Source: Auanema rhodensis (Eukaryota; Nematoda; Chromadorea; Rhabditida; Rhabditidae). Taken from it: a stretch of DNA of 64,000 bases. The notes beneath the pieces were generated by a model. The model had not been told where the DNA came from. It did not search any database and was given only the letters and a program-made list of their open reading frames with translations. The position numbers and the translations under genes are program-made. The stretch spans positions 12,074,501 through 12,138,500 of the forward strand of contig OZ059896.1 of NCBI GenBank assembly GCA_964057225.1, in the 5' to 3' direction. Shown here in pieces: positions 20,301 through 36,500 of the stretch (position 1 is its first letter; each line of letters begins with the position of its first letter).

Positions 20301-23300
20301 TCTAAACCATTTCACTCCATCTCTTTCATTTAATTCCATATTTTAAACAATTTTTTATTTCTACCACGAATTCATAACTTCATTTTTTAAATTTTTGATC
20401 ATTAAAAAACATTTAAATTTCAATATTGTGATGCTCAAAAACTAAAACAGTTGAATATTTTGTATTTTCTAAACCATTTTACTCCATCGCTTTTATTTAA
20501 TTCCATATTTTAAACAATTTTATATTTCTACCACGAATTCATAATTTCACTTTTTAAATTTTTAATCATTAAAAAACATTTAAATTTCAATATTGTGATG
20601 CTCAAAAACTGAAACAGTTGAATATTTTGTGTTTTCTAAACCATTTTACTCCATCTATTTCATTTAATCCCACATTTTAAACAATTTTATATTTCTACCA
20701 CGAATTCATAACTTCATTTTTTAAATTTTTAATCATTAAAAAAAATTCAAATTTCAATATTGTGATGCTCAAAAACTGAAACAGTTGAATATTTTGTATT
20801 TTCTAAACCATTTTACTTCATATCTTTCATTTAATTCCATATTTTAAACAATTTTATATTTCTACCACGAATTCATAACTTCATTTTTTAAATTTTTAAT
20901 CATTAAAAAAAATTCAAATTTCAATATTGTGATGCTCAAAAACTGAAACAGTTGAATATTTTGTATTTTCTAAACCATTTTACTTCATATCTTTCATTTA
21001 ATTCCATATTTTAAACAATTTTATATTTCTACCACGAATTCATAACTTCATTTTTTAAATTTTTAATCATTAAAAAAAATTTAAATTTCAATATTGTGAT
21101 GCTCAAAAACTGAAACATTTAAATATTTTGTATTTTCTAAACCATTTCACTCCATCTCTTTCATTTAATTCCATATTTTAAACAATTTTATATTTCTACC
21201 ACGAACTCATAACTTCATTTTTTAAATTTTTGATCATTAAAAAACATTTAAATTTCAATATTGTGATGCTCAAAAACTAAAACAGTTGAATATTTTGTAT
21301 TTTCTAAACCATTTTACTCCATCGCTTTTATTTAATCCCATATTTTAAACAATTTTATATTTCTACCGCTGTTTCATAAATTCATTTTTTAAATTTTTAA
21401 TCATTAAAAAACATATAAATTTCAATATTGTGATGCTCAAAAACTGAAACATTTAAATATTTTGTATTTTCTAAACCATTTCACTCCATCTCTTTCATTT
21501 AATTCCATATTTTAAACAATTTTATATTTCTACCACGAATTCATAACTTCATTTTTTAAATTTTTAATCATTAAAAAACATTTAAATTTCAATATTGTGA
21601 TGCTCAAAAACTGAAACATTTAAATAATTTTTATTTTCTAAACCATTTCACTCCATCTCTTTCATTTAATTCCATATTTTAAACCATTTTATATTTCTAC
21701 CGCTATTTCATAAATTCATTTTTTAAATTTTTAATCATTAAAAAACATATAAATTTCAATATTGTGATGCTCAAAAACTGAAACATTTAAATATTTTGTA
21801 TTTTCTAAACCATTTCACTCCATCTCTTTCATTTAATTCCATATTATAAACAATTTTATATTTCTACCACGAATTCATAACTTCATTTTTTAAATTTTTA
21901 ATCATTAAAAAACATTTAAATTTCAATATTGTGATGCTCAAAAACTGAAACAGTTAAATATTTTGTATTTTCTAAACCATTTTACTTCATATCTTTCATT
22001 TAATTCCATATTTTAAACAATTTTATATTTCTACCACGAATTCATAACTTCATTTTTTAAATTTTTAATCATTAAAAAACATTTAAATTTCAATATTGTG
22101 ATGCTCAAAAACTGAAACAGTTGAATATTTTGTATTTTCTAAACCATTTTACTTCATATCTTTCATTTAATTCCATATTTTAAACAATTTTATATTTCTA
22201 CCACGAATTCATAACTTCATTTTTTAAATTTTTAATCATTAAAAAACATTTAAATTTCAATATTGTGATGCTCAAAAACTAAAACAGTTGAATATTTTGT
22301 AATTTCTAAACCATTTTACTCCATCGCTTTTATTTAATCCCATATTTTAAACAATTTTATATTTCTACCGCTATTTCATAATTTCATTTTTTAAATTTTT
22401 AATCATTAAAAAACATTTAAATTTCAATATTGTGATGCTCAAAAACTGAAACAGTTGAATATTTTGTATTTTCTAAACCATTTTACTTCATATCTTTCAT
22501 TTAATTCCATATTTTAAACAATTTTATATTTCTACCACGAATTCATAACTTCATTTTTTAAATTTTTAATCATTAAAAAAAATTTAAATTTCAATATTGT
22601 GATGCTCAAAAACTGAAACAGTTGAATATTTTGTATTTTCTAAACCATTTTACTCCATCTATTTTATTTAATCCCACATTTCAAACAATTTTATATTTCT
22701 ACCGCTATTTCATAATTTCATTTTTTAAATTTTTAATCATTAAAAAACATTTAAATTTCAATATTGTGATGCTCAAAAACTGAAACATTTAAATATTTTG
22801 TATTTTCTAAACCATTTCACTCCATCTCTTTCATTTAATTCCATATTTTAAACAATTTTATATTTCTACCACGAATTCATAACTTCATTTTTTAAATTTT
22901 TAATCATTAAAAAACATTTAAATTTCAATATTGTGATGCTCAAAAACTGAAACATTTAAATATTTTGTATTTTCTAAACCATTTCACTCCATCTCTTTCA
23001 TTTAATTCCATATTTTAAACAATTTTATATTTCTACCACGAATTCATAACTTCATTTTTTAAATTTTTGATCATTAAAAAACATTTAAATTTCAATATTG
23101 TGATGCTCAAAAACTGAAACAGTTGAATATTTTGTAATTTCTAAACCATTTTACTCCATCGCTTTTATTTAATCCCATATTTTAAACAATTTTATATTTC
23201 TACCGCTATTTCATAATTTCATTTTTTAAATTTTTAATCATTAAAAAACATTTAAATTTCAATATTGTGATGCTCAAAAACTGAAACAGTTCAATATTTT

Positions 23301-26300
23301 GTAATTTCTAAACCATTTTACTCCATCGCTTTTATTTAATTCCATATTTTAAACAATTTTATATTTCTACCGCTATTTCATAATTTCATTTTTTAAATTT
23401 TTAATCATTAAAAAACATTTAAATTTCAATATTGTGATGCTCAAAAACTGAAACATTTAAATATTTTGTATTTTCTAAACCATTTCACTCCATCTCTTTC
23501 ATTTAATTCCATATTTTAAACAATTTTATATTTCTACCGCGAATTCATAACTTCATTTTTTAAATTTTTGATCATTAAAAAACATTTAAATTTCAATGTT
23601 GTGATGCTCAAAAACTGAAACAGTTGAATATTTTGTAATTTCTAAACCATTTTACTCCATCTCTTTCATTTAATTCCATATTTTAAACAATTTTATATTT
23701 CTACCACAAATTCATAACTTCATTTTTTAAATTTTTAATCATTAAAAAACATTTAAATTTCAATATTGTGATGCTCAAAAACTGAAACATTTAAATATTT
23801 TGTATTTTCTAAACCATTTCACTCCATCTCTTTCATTTAATTCCATATTTTAAACAATTTTATATTTCTACCACGAATTCATAACTTCATTTTTTAAATT
23901 TTTGATCATTAAAAAACATTTAAATTTCAATATTGTGATGCTCAAAAACTGAAACAGTTAAATATTTTGTATTTTCTAAACCATTTCACTCCATCTCTTT
24001 CATTTAATTCCATATTATAAACAATTTTATATTTCTACCACGAATTCATAACTTCATTTTTTAAATTTTTAATCATTAAAAAACATTTAAATTTCAATAT
24101 TGTGATGCTCAAAAACTGAAACATTTAAATATTTTGTATTTTCTAAACCATTTTACTCCATCGCTTTTATTTAATCCCATATTTTAAACAATTTTAAGTT
24201 TCTACCACGAATTCATAACTTCATTTTTTAAATTTTTGATCATTAAAAAACATTTAAATTTCAATATTGTGATGCTCAAAAACTGAAACAGTTGAATATT
24301 TTGTATTTTCTAAACCATTTTACTCCATCGCTTTTATATTTCTACCGCTATTTCATAAATTCATTTTTTAAATTTTTAATCATTAAAAAACATATAAATT
24401 TCAATATTGTGATGCTCAAAAACTGAAACATTTAAATATTTTGTATTTTCTAAACCATTTCACTCCATCTCTTTCATTTAATTCCATATTTTAAACAATT
24501 TTATATTTCTACCACGAATTCATAACTTCATTTTTTAAATTTTTGATCATTAAAAAACATTTAAATTTCAATATTGTGATGCTCAAAAACTGAAACATTT
24601 AAATATTTTGTATTTTCTAAACCATTTCACTCCATCTCTTTCATTTAATTCCATATTTTAAACAATTTTATATTTCTACCACGAATTCATAACTTCATTT
24701 TTTAAATTTTTAATCATTAAAAAACATTTAAATTTCAATATTGTGATGCTCAAAAACTGAAACATTTAAATAATTTTTATTTTCTAAACCATTTCACTCC
24801 ATCTCTTTCATTTAATTCCATATTTTAAACCATTTTATATTTCTACCGCTATTTCATAAATTCATTTTTTAAATTTTTAATCATTAAAAAACATATAAAT
24901 TTCAATATTGTGATGCTCAAAAACTGAAACATTTAAATATTTTGTATTTTCTAAACCATTTCACTCCATCTCTTTCATTTAATTCCATATTATAAACAAT
25001 TTTATATTTCTACCACGAATTCATAACTTCATTTTTTAAATTTTTAATCATTAAAAAACATTTAAATTTCAATATTGTGATGCTCAAAAACTGAAACAGT
25101 TAAATATTTTGTATTTTCTAAACCATTTTACTTCATATCTTTCATTTAATTCCATATTTTAAACAATTTTATATTTCTACCACGAATTCATAACTTCATT
25201 TTTTAAATTTTTAATCATTAAAAAACATTTAAATTTCAATATTGTGATGCTCAAAAACTGAAACAGTTGAATATTTTGTATTTTCTAAACCATTTTACTT
25301 CATATCTTTCATTTAATTCCATATTTTAAACAATTTTATATTTCTACCACGAATTCATAATTTCACTTTTTAAATTTTTAATCATTAAAAAACATTTAAA
25401 TTTCAATATTGTGATGCTCAAAAACTGAAACAGTTGAATATTTTGTATTTTCTAAACCATTTTACTTCATATCTTTCATTTAATTCCATATTTTAAACAA
25501 TTTTATATTTCTACCACGAATTCATAACTTCATTTTTTAAATTTTTAATCATTAAAAAACATTTAAATTTCAATATTGTGATGCTCAAAAACTAAAACAG
25601 TTGAATATTTTGTAATTTCTAAACCATTTTACTCCATCGCTTTTATTTAATCCCATATTTTAAACAATTTTATATTTCTACCGCTATTTCATAATTTCAT
25701 TTTTTAAATTTTTAATCATTAAAAAACATTTAAATTTCAATATTGTGATGCTCAAAAACTGAAACAGTTGAATATTTTGTATTTTCTAAACCATTTTACT
25801 TCATATCTTTCATTTAATTCCATATTTTAAACAATTTTATATTTCTACCACGAATTCATAACTTCATTTTTTAAATTTTTAATCATTAAAAAAAATTTAA
25901 ATTTCAATATTGTGATGCTCAAAAACTGAAACAGTTGAATATTTTGTATTTTCTAAACCATTTTACTCCATCTATTTTATTTAATCCCACATTTCAAACA
26001 ATTTTATATTTCTACCGCTATTTCATAATTTCATTTTTTAAATTTTTAATCATTAAAAAACATTTAAATTTCAATATTGTGATGCTCAAAAACTGAAACA
26101 TTTAAATATTTTGTATTTTCTAAACCATTTCACTCCATCTCTTTCATTTAATTCCATATTTTAAACAATTTTATATTTCTACCACGAATTCATAACTTCA
26201 TTTTTTAAATTTTTAATCATTAAAAAACATTTAAATTTCAATATTGTGATGCTCAAAAACTGAAACATTTAAATATTTTGTATTTTCTAAACCATTTCAC

Positions 26301-29300
26301 TCCATCTCTTTCATTTAATTCCATATTTTAAACAATTTTATATTTCTACCACGAATTCATAACTTCATTTTTTAAATTTTTGATCATTAAAAAACATTTA
26401 AATTTCAATATTGTGATGCTCAAAAACTGAAACAGTTGAATATTTTGTAATTTCTAAACCATTTTACTCCATCGCTTTTATTTAATCCCATATTTTAAAC
26501 AATTTTATATTTCTACCGCTATTTCATAATTTCATTTTTTAAATTTTTAATCATTAAAAAACATTTAAATTTCAATATTGTGATGCTCAAAAACTAAAAC
26601 AGTTGAATATTTTGTAATTTCTAAACCATTTTACTCCATCGCTTTTATTTAATCCCATATTTTAAACAATTTTATATTTCTACCACGAATTCATAACTTC
26701 ATTTTTTAAATTTTTAATCATTAAAAAACATTTAAATTTCAATATTGTGATGCTCAAAAACTGAAACAGTTGAATATTTTGTAATTTCTAAACCATTTTA
26801 CTCCATCGCTTTTATTTAATCCCATATTTTAAACAATTTTATATTTCTACCGCTATTTCATAATTTCATTTTTTAAATTTTTAATCATTAAAAAACATTT
26901 AAATTTCAATATTTTGATGCTCAAAAACTGAAACATTTAAATATTTTGTATTTTCTAAACCATTTCACTCCATCTCTTTCATTTAATTCCATATTTTAAA
27001 CAATTTTATATTTCTACCACGAATTCATAACTTCATTTTTTAAATTTTTAATCATTAAAAAACATTTAAATTTCAATATTGTGATGCTCAAAAACTGAAA
27101 CAGTTGAATATTTTGTATTTTCTAAACCATTTTACTCCATCTATTTTATTTAATCCCATATTTTAAACAATTTTATATTTCTACCGCTATTTCATAATTT
27201 CATTTTTTAAATTTTTAATCATTAAAAAACATTTAAATTTCAATATTGTGGTGCTCAAAAACTGAAACATTTAAATATTTTGTATTTTCTAAACCATTTC
27301 ACTCCATCTCTTTCATTTAATTCCATATTTTAAACAATTTTTTATTTCTACCACGAATTCATAACTTCATTTTTTAAATTTTTGATCATCAAAAAACATT
27401 TAAATTTCAATATTGTGATGCTCAAAAACTAAAACAGTTGAATATTTTGTATTTTCTAAACCATTTTACTCCATCGCTTTTATTTAATTCCATATTTTAA
27501 ACAATTTTATATTTCTACCACGAATTCATAATTTCACTTTTTAAATTTTTAATCATTAAAAAACATTTAAATTTCAATATTGTGATGCTCAAAAACTGAA
27601 ACAGTTGAATATTTTGTGTTTTCTAAACCATTTTACTCCATCTATTTCATTTAATCCCACATTTTAAACAATTTTATATTTCTACCGCTATTTCATAATT
27701 TCATTTTTTAAATTTTTAATCATTAAAAAACATTCAAATTTCAATATTGTGATGCTCAAAAACTGAAACAGTTGAATATTTTGTATTTTCTAAACCATTT
27801 TACTTCATATCTTTCATTTAATTCCATATTTTAAACAATTTTATATTTCTACCACGAATTCATAACTTCATTTTTTAAATTTTTAATCATTAAAAAAAAT
27901 TCAAATTTCAATATTGTGATGCTCAAAAACTGAAACAGTTGAATATTTTGTATTTTCTAAACCATTTTACTTCATATCTTTCATTTAATTCCATATTTTA
28001 AACAATTTTATATTTCTACCACGAATTCATAACTTCATTTTTTAAATTTTTAATCATTAAAAAAAATTTAAATTTCAATATTGTGATGCTCAAAAACTGA
28101 AACATTTAAATATTTTGTATTTTCTAAACCATTTCACTCCATCTCTTTCATTTAATTCCATATTTTAAACAATTTTATATTTCTACCACGAACTCATAAC
28201 TTCATTTTTTAAATTTTTGATCATTAAAAAACATTTAAATTTCAATATTGTGATGCTCAAAAACTGAAACATTTAAATATTTTGTATTTTCTAAACCATT
28301 TCACTCCATCTCTTTCATTTAATTCCATATTTTAAACAATTTTATATTTCTACCACGAATTCATAACTTCATTTTTTAAATTTTTGATCATTAAAAAAAA
28401 TTTAAATTTCAATATTGTGATGCTCAAAAACTGAAACAGTTGAATATTTTGTATTTTCTAAACCATTTTACTCCATCTATTTTATTTAATCCCACATTTC
28501 AAACAATTTTATATTTCTACCGCTATTTCATAATTTCATTTTTTAAATTTTTAATCATTAAAAAACATTTAAATTTCAATATTGTGATGCTCAAAAACTG
28601 AAACATTTAAATAATTTTTATTTTCTAAACCATTTCACTCCATCTCTTTCATTTAATTCCATATTTTAAACAATTTTATATTTCTACCACGAATTCATAA
28701 CTTCATTTTTTAAATTTTTGATCATTAAAAAAAATTTAAATTTCAATATTGTGATGCTCAAAAACTGAAACAGTTGAATATTTTGTATTTTCTAAACCAT
28801 TTTACTCCATCTATTTTATTTAATCCCACATTTCAAACAATTTTATATTTCTACCGCTATTTCATAATTTCATTTTTTAAATTTTTAATCATTAAAAAAC
28901 ATTTAAATTTCAATATTGTGATGCTCAAAAACTGAAACATTTAAATATTTTGTATTTTCTAAACCATTTCACTCCATCTCTTTCATTTAATTCCATATTT
29001 TAAACAATTTTATATTTCTACCACGAATTCATAACTTCATTTTTTAAATTTTTAATCATTAAAAAACATTTAAATTTCAATATTGTGATGCTCAAAAACT
29101 GAAACATTTAAATATTTTGTATTTTCTAAACCATTTCACTCCATCTCTTTCATTTAATTCCATATTTTAAACAATTTTATATTTCTACCACGAATTCATA
29201 ACTTCATTTTTTAAATTTTTGATCATTAAAAAACATTTAAATTTCAATATTGTGATGCTCAAAAACTGAAACAGTTGAATATTTTGTAATTTCTAAACCA

Positions 29301-32300
29301 TTTTACTCCATCGCTTTTATTTAATCCCATATTTTAAACAATTTTATATTTCTACCGCTATTTCATAATTTCATTTTTTAAATTTTTAATCATTAAAAAA
29401 CATTTAAATTTCAATATTGTGATGCTCAAAAACTGAAACAGTTCAATATTTTGTAATTTCTAAACCATTTTACTCCATCGCTTTTATTTAATTCCATATT
29501 TTAAACAATTTTATATTTCTACCGCTATTTCATAATTTCATTTTTTAAATTTTTAATCATTAAAAAACATTTAAATTTCAATATTGTGATGCTCAAAAAC
29601 TGAAACATTTAAATATTCTGTATTTTCTAAACCATTTCACTCCATCTCTTTCATTTAATTCCATATTTTAAACAATTTTATATTTCTACCGCGAATTCAT
29701 AACTTCATTTTTTAAATTTTTGATCATTAAAAAACATTTAAATTTCAATGTTGTGATGCTCAAAAACTGAAACAGTTGAATATTTTGTAATTTCTAAACC
29801 ATTTTACTCCATCTCTTTCATTTAATTCCATATTTTAAACAATTTTATATTTCTACCACAAATTCATAACTTCATTTTTTAAATTTTTAATCATTAAAAA
29901 ACATTTAAATTTCAATATTGTGATGCTCAAAAACTGAAACATTTAAATATTTTGTATTTTCTAAACCATTTCACTCCATCTCTTTCATTTAATTCCATAT
30001 TTTAAACAATTTTATATTTCTACCACGAATTCATAACTTCATTTTTTAAATTTTTGATCATTAAAAAACATTTAAATTTCAATATTGTGAAGCTCAAAAA
30101 CTGAAACAGTTAAATATTTTGTATTTTCTAAACCATTTCACTCCATCTCTTTCATTTAATTCCATATTATAAACAATTTTATATTTCTACCACGAATTCA
30201 TAACTTCATTTTTTAAATTTTTAATCATTAAAAAACATTTAAATTTCAATATTGTGATGCTCAAAAACTGAAACATTTAAATATTTTGTATTTTCTAAAC
30301 CATTTTACTCCATCGCTTTTATTTAATCCCATATTTTAAACAATTTTAAGTTTCTACCACGAATTCATAACTTCATTTTTTAAATTTTTGATCATTAAAA
30401 AACATTTAAATTTCAATATTGTGATGCTCAAAAACTGAAACAGTTGAATATTTTGTATTTTCTAAACCATTTTACTCCATCGCTTTTATATTTCTACCGC
30501 TATTTCATAAATTCATTTTTTAAATTTTTAATCATTAAAAAACATATAAATTTCAATATTGTGATGCTCAAAAACTGAAACATTTAAATATTTTGTATTT
30601 TCTAAACCATTTCACTCCATCTCTTTCATTTAATTCCATATTTTAAACAATTTTATATTTCTACCACGAATTCATAACTTCATTTTTTAAATTTTTGATC
30701 ATTAAAAAACATTTAAATTTCAATATTGTGATGCTCAAAAACTGAAACAGTTGAATATTTTGTATTTTCTAAACCATTTCACTCCATCTCTTCCATTTAA
30801 TTCCATATTTTAAACAATTTTATATTTCTACCACGAATTCATAACTTCATTTTTTAAATTTTTAATCATTAAAAAACATTTAAATTTCAATATTGTGATG
30901 CTCAAAAACTAAAACAGTTGAATATTTTGTAATTTCTAAACCATTTTACTCCATCGCTTTTATTTAATCCCATATTTTAAACAATTTTATATTTCTACCA
31001 CGAATTCATAACTTCATTTTTTAAATTTTTAATCATTAAAAAACATTTAAATTTCAATATTGTGATGCTCAAAAACTGAAACTATTGAATATTTTGTAAT
31101 TTCTAAACCATTTTACTCCATCGCTTTTATTTAATCCCATATTTTAAACAATTTTATATTTCTACCGCTATTTCATAATTTCATTTTTTAAATTTTTAAT
31201 CATTAAAAAACATTTAAATTTCAATATTTTGATGCTCAAAAACTGAAACATTTAAATATTTTGTATTTTCTAAACCATTTCACTCCATCTCTTTCATTTA
31301 ATTCCATATTTTAAACAATTTTATATTTCTACCACGAATTCATAACTTCATTTTTTAAATTTTTAATCATTAAAAAACATTTAAATTTCAATATTGTGAT
31401 GCTCAAAAACTGAAACAGTTGAATATTTTGTATTTTCTAAACCATTTTACTCCATCTATTTTATTTAATCCCATATTTTAAACAATTTTATATTTCTACC
31501 GCTATTTCATAATTTCATTTTTTAAATTTTTAATCATTAAAAAACATTTAAATTTCAATATTGTGGTGCTCAAAAACTGAAACATTTAAATATTTTGTAT
31601 TTTCTAAACCATTTCACTCCATCTCTTTCATTTAATTCCATATTTTAAACAATTTTTTATTTCTACCACGAATTCATAACTTCATTTTTTAAATTTTTGA
31701 TCATCAAAAAACATTTAAATTTCAATATTGTGATGCTCAAAAACTAAAACAGTTGAATATTTTGTATTTTCTAAACCATTTTACTCCATCGCTTTTATTT
31801 AATTCCATATTTTAAACAATTTTATATTTCTACCACGAATTCATAATTTCACTTTTTAAATTTTTAATCATTAAAAAACATTTAAATTTCAATATTGTGA
31901 TGCTCAAAAACTGAAACAGTTGAATATTTTGTGTTTTCTAAACCATTTTACTCCATCTATTTCATTTAATCCCACATTTTAAACAATTTTATATTTCTAC
32001 CGCTATTTCATAATTTCATTTTTTAAATTTTTAATCATTAAAAAACATTCAAATTTCAATATTGTGATGCTCAAAAACTGAAACAGTTGAATATTTTGTA
32101 TTTTCTAAACCATTTTACTTCATATCTTTCATTTAATTCCATATTTTAAACAATTTTATATTTCTACCACGAATTCATAACTTCATTTTTTAAATTTTTA
32201 ATCATTAAAAAAAATTCAAATTTCAATATTGTGATGCTCAAAAACTGAAACAGTTGAATATTTTGTATTTTCTAAACCATTTTACTTCATATCTTTCATT

Positions 32301-35300
32301 TAATTCCATATTTTAAACAATTTTATATTTCTACCACGAATTCATAACTTCATTTTTTAAATTTTTAATCATTAAAAAAAATTTAAATTTCAATATTGTG
32401 ATGCTCAAAAACTGAAACATTTAAATATTTTGTATTTTCTAAACCATTTCACTCCATCTCTTTCATTTAATTCCATATTTTAAACAATTTTATATTTCTA
32501 CCACGAACTCATAACTTCATTTTTTAAATTTTTGATCATTAAAAAACATTTAAATTTCAATATTGTGATGCTCAAAAACTAAAACAGTTGAATATTTTGT
32601 ATTTTCTAAACCATTTTACTCCATCGCTTTTATTTAATCCCATATTTTAAACAATTTTATATTTCTACCGCTGTTTCATAAATTCATTTTTTAAATTTTT
32701 AATCATTAAAAAACATATAAATTTCAATATTGTGATGCTCAAAAACTGAAACATTTAAATATTTTGTATTTTCTAAACCATTTCACTCCATCTCTTTCAT
32801 TTAATTCCATATTTTAAACAATTTTATATTTCTACCACGAATTCATAACTTCATTTTTTAAATTTTTAATCATTAAAAAACATTTAAATTTCAATATTGT
32901 GATGCTCAAAAACTGAAACATTTAAATAATTTTTATTTTCTAAACCATTTCACTCCATCTCTTTCATTTAATTCCATATTTTAAACCATTTCATATTTCT
33001 ACCGCTATTTCATAAATTCATTTTTTAAATTTTTAATCATTAAAAAACATATAAATTTCAATATTGTGATGCTCAAAAACTGAAACATTTAAATATTTTG
33101 TATTTTCTAAACCATTTCACTCCATCTCTTTCATTTAATTCCATATTATAAACAATTTTATATTTCTACCACGAATTCATAACTTCATTTTTTAAATTTT
33201 TAATCATTAAAAAACATTTAAATTTCAATATTGTGATGCTCAAAAACTGAAACAGTTAAATATTTTGTATTTTCTAAACCATTTCACTCCATCTCTTTCA
33301 TTTAATTCCATATTATAAACAATTTTATATTTCTACCACGAATTCATAACTTCATTTTTTAAATTTTTAATCATTAAAAAACATTTAAATTTCAATATTG
33401 TGATGCTCAAAAACTAAAACAGTTGAATATTTTGTAATTTCTAAACCATTTTACTCCATCGCTTTTATTTAATCCCATATTTTAAACAATTTTATATTTC
33501 TACCGCTATTTCATAATTTCATTTTTTAAATTTTTAATCATTAAAAAACATTTAAATTTCAATATTGTGATGCTCAAAAACTGAAACAGTTGAATATTTT
33601 GTATTTTCTAAACCATTTTACTTCATATCTTTCATTTAATTCCATATTTTAAACAATTTTATATTTCTACCACGAATTCATAACTTCATTTTTTAAATTT
33701 TTAATCATTAAAAAACATATAAATTTCAATATTGTGATGCTCAAAAACTGAAACATTTAAATATTTTGTATTTTCTAAACCATTTCACTCCATCTCTTTC
33801 ATTTAATTCCATATTTTAAACAATTTTATATTTCTACCACGAATTCATAACTTCATTTTTTAAATTTTTAATCATTAAAAAACATTTAAATTTCAATATT
33901 GTGATGCTCAAAAACTGAAACATTTAAATAATTTGTATTTTCTAAACCATTTCACTCCATCTCTTTCATTTAATTCCATATTTTAAACCATTTTATATTT
34001 CTACCGCTATTTCATAAATTCATTTTTTAAATTTTTAATCATTAAAAAACATATAAATTTCAATATTGTGATGCTCAAAAACTGAAACATTTAAATATTT
34101 TGTATTTTCTAAACCATTTCACTCCATCTCTTTCATTTAATTCCATATTTTAAACAATTTTATATTTCTACCACGAATTCATAACTTCATTTTTTAAATT
34201 TTTGATCATTAAAAAACATTTAAACTTCAATATTGTGATGCTCAAAAACTGAAACAGTTAAATATTTTGTATTTTCTAAACCATTTCACTCCATCTCTTT
34301 CATTTAATTCCATATTATAAACAATTTTATATTTCTACCACGAATACATAACTTCATTTTTTAAATTTTTAATCATTAAAAAACATTTAAATTTCAATAT
34401 TGTGATGCTCAAAAACTAAAACAGTTGAATATTTTGTAATTTCTAAACCATTTTACTTCATATCTTTCATTTAATTCCATATTTTAAACAATTTTATATT
34501 TCTACCACGAATTCATAACTTCATTTTTTAAATTTTTAATCATTAAAAAAAATTTAAATTTCAATATTGTGATGCTCAAAAACTGAAACAGTTGAATATT
34601 TTGTATTTTCTAAACCATTTTACTCCATCTATTTTATTTAATCCCACATTTTAAACAATTTTATATTTCTACCGCTATTTCATAATTTCATTTTTTAAAT
34701 TTTTAATCATTAAAAAACATTTAAATTTCAATATTGTGATGCTCAAAAACTGAAACATTTAAATATTTTGTATTTTCTAAACCATTTCACTCCATCTCTT
34801 TCATTTAATTCCATATTTTAAACAATTTTATATTTCTACCACGAATTCATAACTTCATTTTTTAAATTTTTAATCATTAAAAAACATTTAAATTTCAATA
34901 TTGTGATGCTCAAAAACTGAAACATTTAAATATTTTGTATTTTCTAAACCATTTCACTCCATCTCTTTCATTTAATTCCATATTTTAAACAATTTTATAT
35001 TTCTACCACGAATTCATAACTTCATTTTTTAAATTTTTGATCATTAAAAAACATTTAAATTTCAATATTGTGATGCTCAAAAACTGAAACAGTTGAATAT
35101 TTTGTAATTTCTAAACCATTTTACTCCATCGCTTTTATTTAATCCCATATTTTAAACAATTTTATATTTCTACCGCTATTTCATAATTTCATTTTTTAAA
35201 TTTTTAATCATTAAAAAACATTTAAATTTCAATATTGTGATGCTCAAAAACTGAAACAGTTCAATATTTTGTAATTTCTAAACCATTTTACTCCATCGCT

Positions 35301-36500
35301 TTTATTTAATTCCATATTTTAAACAATTTTATATTTCTACCGCTATTTCATAATTTCATTTTTTAAATTTTTAATCATTAAAAAACATTTAAATTTCAAT
35401 ATTGTGATGCTCAAAAACTGAAACATTTAAATATTTTGTATTTTCTAAACCATTTCACTCCATCTCTTTCATTTAATTCCATATTTTAAACAATTTTATA
35501 TTTCTACCGCGAATTCATAACTTCATTTTTTAAATTTTTGATCATTAAAAAACATTTAAATTTCAATGTTGTGATGCTCAAAAACTGAAACAGTTGAATA
35601 TTTTGTAATTTCTAAACCATTTTACTCCATCTCTTTCATTTAATTCCATATTTTAAACAATTTTATATTTCTACCACGAATTCATAACTTCATTTTTTAA
35701 ATTTTTAATCATTAAAAAACATTTAAATTTCAATATTGTGATGCTCAAAAACTGAAACATTTAAATATTTTGTATTTTCTAAACCATTTCACTCCATCTC
35801 TTTCATTTAATTCCATATTTTAAACAATTTTATATTTCTACCACGAATTCATAACTTCATTTTTTAAATTTTTGATCATTAAAAAACATTTAAATTTCAA
35901 TATTGTGATGCTCAAAAACTGAAACAGTTAAATATTTTGTATTTTCTAAACCATTTCACTCCATCTCTTTCATTTAATTCCATATTATAAACAATTTTAT
36001 ATTTCTACCACGAATTCATAACTTCATTTTTTAAATTTTTAATCATTAAAAAACATTTAAATTTCAATATTGTGATGCTCAAAAACTGAAACATTTAAAT
36101 ATTTTGTATTTTCTAAACCATTTTACTCCATCGCTTTTATTTAATCCCATATTTTAAACAATTTTATATTTCTACCACGAATTCATAACTTCATTTTTTA
36201 AATTTTTGATCATTAAAAAACATTTAAATTTCAATATTGTGATGCTCAAAAACTGAAACAGTTGAATATTTTGTATTTTCTAAACCATTTTACTCCATCG
36301 CTTTTATATTTCTACCGCTATTTCATAAATTCATTTTTTAAATTTTTAATCATTAAAAAACATATAAATTTCAATATTGTGATGCTCAAAAACTGAAACA
36401 TTTAAATATTTTGTATTTTCTAAACCATTTCACTCCATCTCTTTCATTTAATTCCATATTTTAAACAATTTTAAATTTCTACCACGAATTCATAACTTCA
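17376..36500. repeat. Higher-order repeat domain of about 30-37 monomers
   Basis: Large blocks recur here, marked by a 140-bp monomer in which TCCATCGCTTTTA joins TATTTCTACC with 27 bp missing, and by the variant CCGCGAATTC followed by CAATGTTGTG. The short monomer occurs at 19341, 24324, 30476 and 36294. CCGCGAATTC occurs at 18554, 23537, 29689 and 35507. Both markers give the same spacings: 4,983, 6,152 and 5,818 bp, equal to 30, 37 and 35 monomers when one short monomer is counted in each. The blocks therefore share a common ancestor and differ by gain or loss of whole monomers. Confidence 0.85.
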
